From Legionella massiliensis (GTDB taxonomy: Bacteria; Pseudomonadota; Gammaproteobacteria; Legionellales; Legionellaceae): 64,000 bases of DNA. Positions 60,841 through 64,000 of this stretch are shown here, one piece after another (the first letter of the stretch is position 1; every line of letters starts with the position of its first letter). The DNA lies in the NCBI RefSeq assembly GCF_000756815.1, contig NZ_CCVW01000001.1, forward strand, positions 1,540,001 to 1,604,000, in the 5' to 3' direction. The notes under the pieces were generated by a model. The model had not been told where the DNA came from. It made no database searches and saw nothing but the letters and a program-made list of their open reading frames with translations. The position numbers and the translations under genes were made by a program.

Positions 60841-61107
60841 CTTGTACTGGACAAAAAATAGAAACCCGCGATTAGTTCCGAATCCCCGCGGCTTGACCCA
60901 TAGGTATCTACACAAGTGACTGTAATAGACGCAGGTCATCCAGAGCGTAGCGAAGGCTCTCCGGGATTAGCACGGTGCTATATTCAGGAGATCCTTTGTT
61001 AAGCTCTGGATGACGTAATGTTGAGACAAGGAGGGACATTAGATCCCACGGTCAAGCCGCGGGACTTCGAATTTTTCTGCGATTAGAAATTTTTGTTCCG
61101 CACAAAG
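60841..61107. repeat. Four-layer nested palindrome
   Basis: From outside in: CTTGTACTGGACAAAAAATAG against TTTTTGTTCCGCACAAAG; CCCCGCGGCTTGACC against GGTCAAGCCGCGGG; CATAGGTATCTACACAAGTG (right arm lost); and GTCATCCAGAGCGTAGCG against TTAAGCTCTGGATGAC (60,935-61,014). The inner part is inverted relative to the copy at 57,380: TGTTGAGACAAGGAGGGACA lies on the right here and its complement on the left there. It fills the gap before the autotransporter gene. Confidence 0.85.
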
Positions 61108-61191
61108 ATTTTTATCCCGAACTGGCGTTTCTTTAAGGTATTAATAGGTTTACACTCAGTTGTGTCTGTTTTCAAATTAAGGATGATTGTA

Positions 61192-64000
61192 ATGAGGCTT
61201 CACACAACTGCGAAAAAAACCGCTGTATCTCGTGCTATTGCTGCTTTAATCTCCCCGCCATTTACTATCCTATCGATTACCTCATTGGCATTAGGGATAT
61301 TTACTCCTTGGAACGCAGTTCGCGCCGCAACCTGGCCGACACCAGTAGCTATTAGCGGTGCTTTACAGACAGCCACTACTAATTTAAATCAAGCTATCAA
61401 AAATTATACTAATGACCCTACGGCAGCCAATTTTGCTAGTTTGCAGAGCGCTCAGGCAACATTTCGGGCAAATGTTGCCAGCGCTAGTTCAGCCGCAGCC
61501 CTGATTGTCAGTACAAATGACTCCATTTCCCCTGCCTCGGGAGAACTATCACTCTTTAGCCCTGAAGCAGCTACCATTCAAGTTAATAATGGCGCAACCC
61601 TAAGTATCGATGGTTTTAATCTGGGTGGTCCAATTGGCGGAACCATTGGAATATTCAGTGGTGCGGCGGTGGATATTGAGGCAGATGCGGGATCACAGAT
61701 TATCTTTAGTAATAATACAGCTAGTGTTATTGGCGGAGCGATTAGTAGTTCAGGCGTCAATAGCACCCTAAGTATTAGCAATACCACTTTTCAAGGAAAT
61801 AATGCCGTTGCTGGCGGAGCGGTTAATAACGATAGCTCTAGTGTGACAAGTATTATTAATTCCAACTTTAGCGGGAATACGGCTAACATTATTGGTGGTG
61901 CGATTGAGAATGATACTAGTTCGCTTGCCATAACTAATTCAAACTTTGCTGGGAACGCTGCTAGTTTGGGTGGTGGTCTAAATAATATAAACTCTTCTAC
62001 GGCAGTCATTGTTAATTCCAACTTTAGCGGGAATACGGCTAACTTTTCTGGTGGTGCGATTGAGAATGAGTCTAGTTCGCTTACCATAACTAATTCAAAC
62101 TTTGCTGGGAACGCTGCTAGTTTTGGTGGCGGTCTAAATAATACCAACTCTTCTACGGCAGTCATTATTAATTCCAATTTTACAGAAAATTTAGGTCTTA
62201 ATTTTGGTGGGGGAGCGATTAGTAATAGCAACAATACTGCTTTAGTTATCAGGGATTCAACATTCGCAAGAAATATTGCTGATTCTGGTGGGGGGGTACG
62301 TAATGTTGTTAATAGTACTGTGGATATTGCAAACTCTAGCTTTACACAAAATATAGCAACTACTACTACCTTTGGTGGAGGGGCTATTGAGAATAACCTT
62401 GGTTCTACCATGAATGTAACGAACAGCACTTTTAAAGGGAATGGTGCCTTCGACTCCACTGGCGGAGCGATTTTTAATGCTGGTAGTACGCTCAGCATTA
62501 GTGACTCCAGTTTTAATGGCAATTTGGCTGTCAATGGCGGTGGCTTGATTAACATTAGCAATGCTATAGCAAGCATTAGTAATTCCAGCTTTACAGAAAA
62601 TGCAGCCTCTGCCACCGGCGTCGGAGGGGCAATTGTGAATTCTCAGGTTAGTACCTTAACTCTTATAAATTCCAGTTTTATAGGTAATCTGGCTGGCAAT
62701 GTTGCTGGGGCAATTTATAACGACCGAGGCACGCTAAACCTTGTTGCCTCAGCAGGTAATCAAATTCTATTCAGCGGAAATGCGGCTAATGATAAAGCTT
62801 CTTCGATTAGCTTTACCAGCTTCAATGGGGCTGATAGTACCTTAAATGCAGCTGTGGATGCCAACGGGCTGTTGGATATGCGCGACCCTATGGACGCTCC
62901 GATAAATTCATCAAATACCTTCATTAATAAGCTAGGAGCAGGTACCTGGGCCTTGGGCGGGACCAATCTTTTTACACAACTTGCTAATGGCTTGACGAGT
63001 TTTAATGTTCAAGGGGGAGAGCTGTATTTATACAGTCAAAATGAGGTTGCAAATCCAACTGCTATTTCTCCTAATGCCATGGTAGGTGCAGGGAATATAC
63101 AGTTAAAGGGTAGTGGTTCTTCATTCTCCCTAAGCTCTGGCGCGGTCTTAGTGGCTGGCGGTGACAACAGCATAAGTACGGACGGCGCTATCAGTTTTGC
63201 AAGTGGTAGTACAATTCGTGGTGCAAATGCAAATACGGCCTTGGGAGGCAGTGATCCAACTCGTCATGAATCTGGAGGCACAACCTCCCTTAGCTTGTCT
63301 GCAACTGCTGGTATTGCTTTGAATGGAACTGTTTCGGTAGTTGCTTTAGCGGCAAATGAGCAGTTGAAGCTATCTGGTGTTTTAGGCGGAAGTGGTGGTC
63401 TCAGCAAAACCGGCGAAGGCCTTGTTGTTTTACAGAGCGACAACAATTACACAGGGAATACCACGGTTAACGCAGGAACTTTGCTGATTAATGGAAACCA
63501 ATCAGCTGCAAAAGGAAGGACCACAGTTAATAGCGGAACCTTGGGCGGTAATGGGACGATAGGTGGAGATGTGCAAATGCTGGGTGGCACCATTTCCCCG
63601 GGTAATTCCATTGGGATACTGACTATTCTAGGAAATTACACGCAAAATCCTGGTTCAACCTATTTGGTGGAGCTGAATAATTCAGGTCAATCTGATCAGC
63701 TTGTGGTGGGTGGTAAGGCGACTATCAATGGGGGAGCCGTACAAGTTCTCGCAGCCAATGGTACCTATATCGCCGGGACTCTTTATCCCATTTTAACTGC
63801 TCAGGCTGGGGTGAGTGGCAGCTATGATAGTCTTGTCCAGAATCTACCCTTCCTTAATCTGTCTTTGATCTACGATGCTAACCATGTTTATTTAGATGTA
63901 ACGCGTAGCACGCTTCTCTTAGCTGCCTTTGCAGCGACAACCAACCAGCAGAATACCGCTAATGCTCTCGAGACAATGGTTGCTTCTCCTCTAGTAACCG
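61192..64000 (+). CDS. Autotransporter (type V secretion), N-terminal part, runs off the window
   Basis: 936 codons are open to the window end. A long signal sequence (basic start MRLHTTAKKTAVSR, hydrophobic TILSITSLALGIF, cleavage near AVRA) is followed by a beta-helix passenger made of repeats such as NSNFSGNTAN-GGAIEN. Later come an autotransporter-associated repeat (LSKTGEGLVVLQSDNNYTGNTTV-NAGTLLING) and the passenger end GTISPGNSIGILTILGNYTQ. The outer-membrane barrel should follow beyond the window. The start follows AAGG; an ATG nine bases earlier is in frame. The passenger probably sits on the surface as adhesin or barrier. Reverse-strand frames inside it are shadows. Confidence 0.9.
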   Translation, partial: MRLHTTAKKTAVSRAIAALISPPFTILSITSLALGIFTPWNAVRAATWPTPVAISGALQTATTNLNQAIKNYTNDPTAANFASLQSAQATFRANVASASSAAALIVSTNDSISPASGELSLFSPEAATIQVNNGATLSIDGFNLGGPIGGTIGIFSGAAVDIEADAGSQIIFSNNTASVIGGAISSSGVNSTLSISNTTFQGNNAVAGGAVNNDSSSVTSIINSNFSGNTANIIGGAIENDTSSLAITNSNFAGNAASLGGGLNNINSSTAVIVNSNFSGNTANFSGGAIENESSSLTITNSNFAGNAASFGGGLNNTNSSTAVIINSNFTENLGLNFGGGAISNSNNTALVIRDSTFARNIADSGGGVRNVVNSTVDIANSSFTQNIATTTTFGGGAIENNLGSTMNVTNSTFKGNGAFDSTGGAIFNAGSTLSISDSSFNGNLAVNGGGLINISNAIASISNSSFTENAASATGVGGAIVNSQVSTLTLINSSFIGNLAGNVAGAIYNDRGTLNLVASAGNQILFSGNAANDKASSISFTSFNGADSTLNAAVDANGLLDMRDPMDAPINSSNTFINKLGAGTWALGGTNLFTQLANGLTSFNVQGGELYLYSQNEVANPTAISPNAMVGAGNIQLKGSGSSFSLSSGAVLVAGGDNSISTDGAISFASGSTIRGANANTALGGSDPTRHESGGTTSLSLSATAGIALNGTVSVVALAANEQLKLSGVLGGSGGLSKTGEGLVVLQSDNNYTGNTTVNAGTLLINGNQSAAKGRTTVNSGTLGGNGTIGGDVQMLGGTISPGNSIGILTILGNYTQNPGSTYLVELNNSGQSDQLVVGGKATINGGAVQVLAANGTYIAGTLYPILTAQAGVSGSYDSLVQNLPFLNLSLIYDANHVYLDVTRSTLLLAAFAATTNQQNTANALETMVASPLVT
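61856..62167 (+). repeat. 156-bp tandem repeat inside the autotransporter passenger
   Basis: Two almost identical 156-bp units (61,856-62,011 and 62,012-62,167), each 52 residues, start with TTAATTCCAACTTTAGCGGG; a third start, TTAATTCCAATTTTACAGAA, continues in phase. They code for two beta-helix coils each. High nucleotide identity points to recent duplication and a site for copy-number change. Confidence 0.9.

Noticed and set aside
8178-61014. Repeated palindromes considered as a CRISPR array
   Set aside because: Copies are scattered singly over 50 kb, are inverted repeats of about 80 bp, have no regular spacers and no cas gene is present.
61791-62615. Long open frame on the minus strand (274 codons) and smaller ones near 61,578, 62,760 and 63,264
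   Set aside because: They lie antisense to the repetitive autotransporter passenger and read as low-complexity Leu/Pro/Val sequence, the mirror of its Ser/Asn/Gly codons. They are shadows.
1-64000. tRNA, rRNA and riboswitch candidates
   Set aside because: I scanned the intergenic stretches by eye for tRNA arms with a CCA end, rRNA-like segments and common riboswitch cores and found none that fold convincingly; a covariance search would be decisive.

Overview
The window looks like a chromosomal segment of a Legionella-like gammaproteobacterium (Legionellales). The signs are AT-leaning coding DNA; a queA/yajC/secD/secF housekeeping block; an outer-membrane barrel whose mature N-terminus reads AGTMGPV, a motif I associate with Legionella outer-membrane proteins; several large, signal-less proteins with eukaryotic-like or low-complexity regions, typical of Dot/Icm effector candidates; and two promoters with CTTAA(G/T) repeats at 11-bp spacing that look like PmrA boxes. 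The species assignment is inference; no rRNA or tRNA gene was recognised.

Layout. 1-8,700: end of rnc, an ABC-F ATPase, a DUF1840 protein, then queA, a shortened TGT-like protein in the place where tgt normally sits, yajC, secD and secF. 8,368-11,399: pterin carbinolamine dehydratase, hisC, and a compact three-gene minor pilin operon. 11,394-19,065: two effector candidates with PmrA-like promoters (a membrane protein, and a protein with three ubiquitin-interacting motifs), an EmrA-like/FUSC exporter pair, and the outer-membrane barrel. 19,227-22,464: glycan genes (GT4 glycosyltransferase, PhyH-like dioxygenase, KpsC-like Kdo transferase). 22,499-31,000: mixed accessory genes (a small secreted peptide, two broken GIY-YIG genes, a methyltransferase, a duplicated serine hydrolase, an ABC exporter, an amidohydrolase and a LysR regulator). 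31,040-40,587: CapA-like protein and the most interesting locus.

That locus (32,031-40,587) has an acyl-AMP ligase and an ACP-fused alpha-oxoamine synthase on one strand. Facing away on the other strand are a short-chain reductase, a KpsS-like Kdo transferase, a YghO/bacterial-ceramide-synthase-like N-acyltransferase and an LTA-synthase-like membrane phosphotransferase. Together these could activate a fatty acid, load it on ACP, condense it with an amino acid, reduce the ketone, N-acylate the amine and add a head group. This is a plausible de novo sphingolipid (ceramide-type) pathway.

40,909-64,000 is an accessory region. It contains a two-copy HtrA-like protease whose first copy has lost its catalytic triad; a multi-pass membrane protein; an orphan malonyltransferase; a GST; a P-loop/zeta-toxin-like protein; a stand-alone adenylation-carrier-condensation protein; a small secreted protein; an NTAN1-like amidohydrolase candidate; an unknown 440-residue protein; an atypical kinase; a possible papain-like protease; and the first 936 codons of an autotransporter that runs off the end.

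Intergenic DNA is full of palindromic repeats of at least five families. Some are nested inside one another. One CACTGCC-ended MITE copy has an 11-bp target duplication, with an unoccupied copy of its target 230 bp away.
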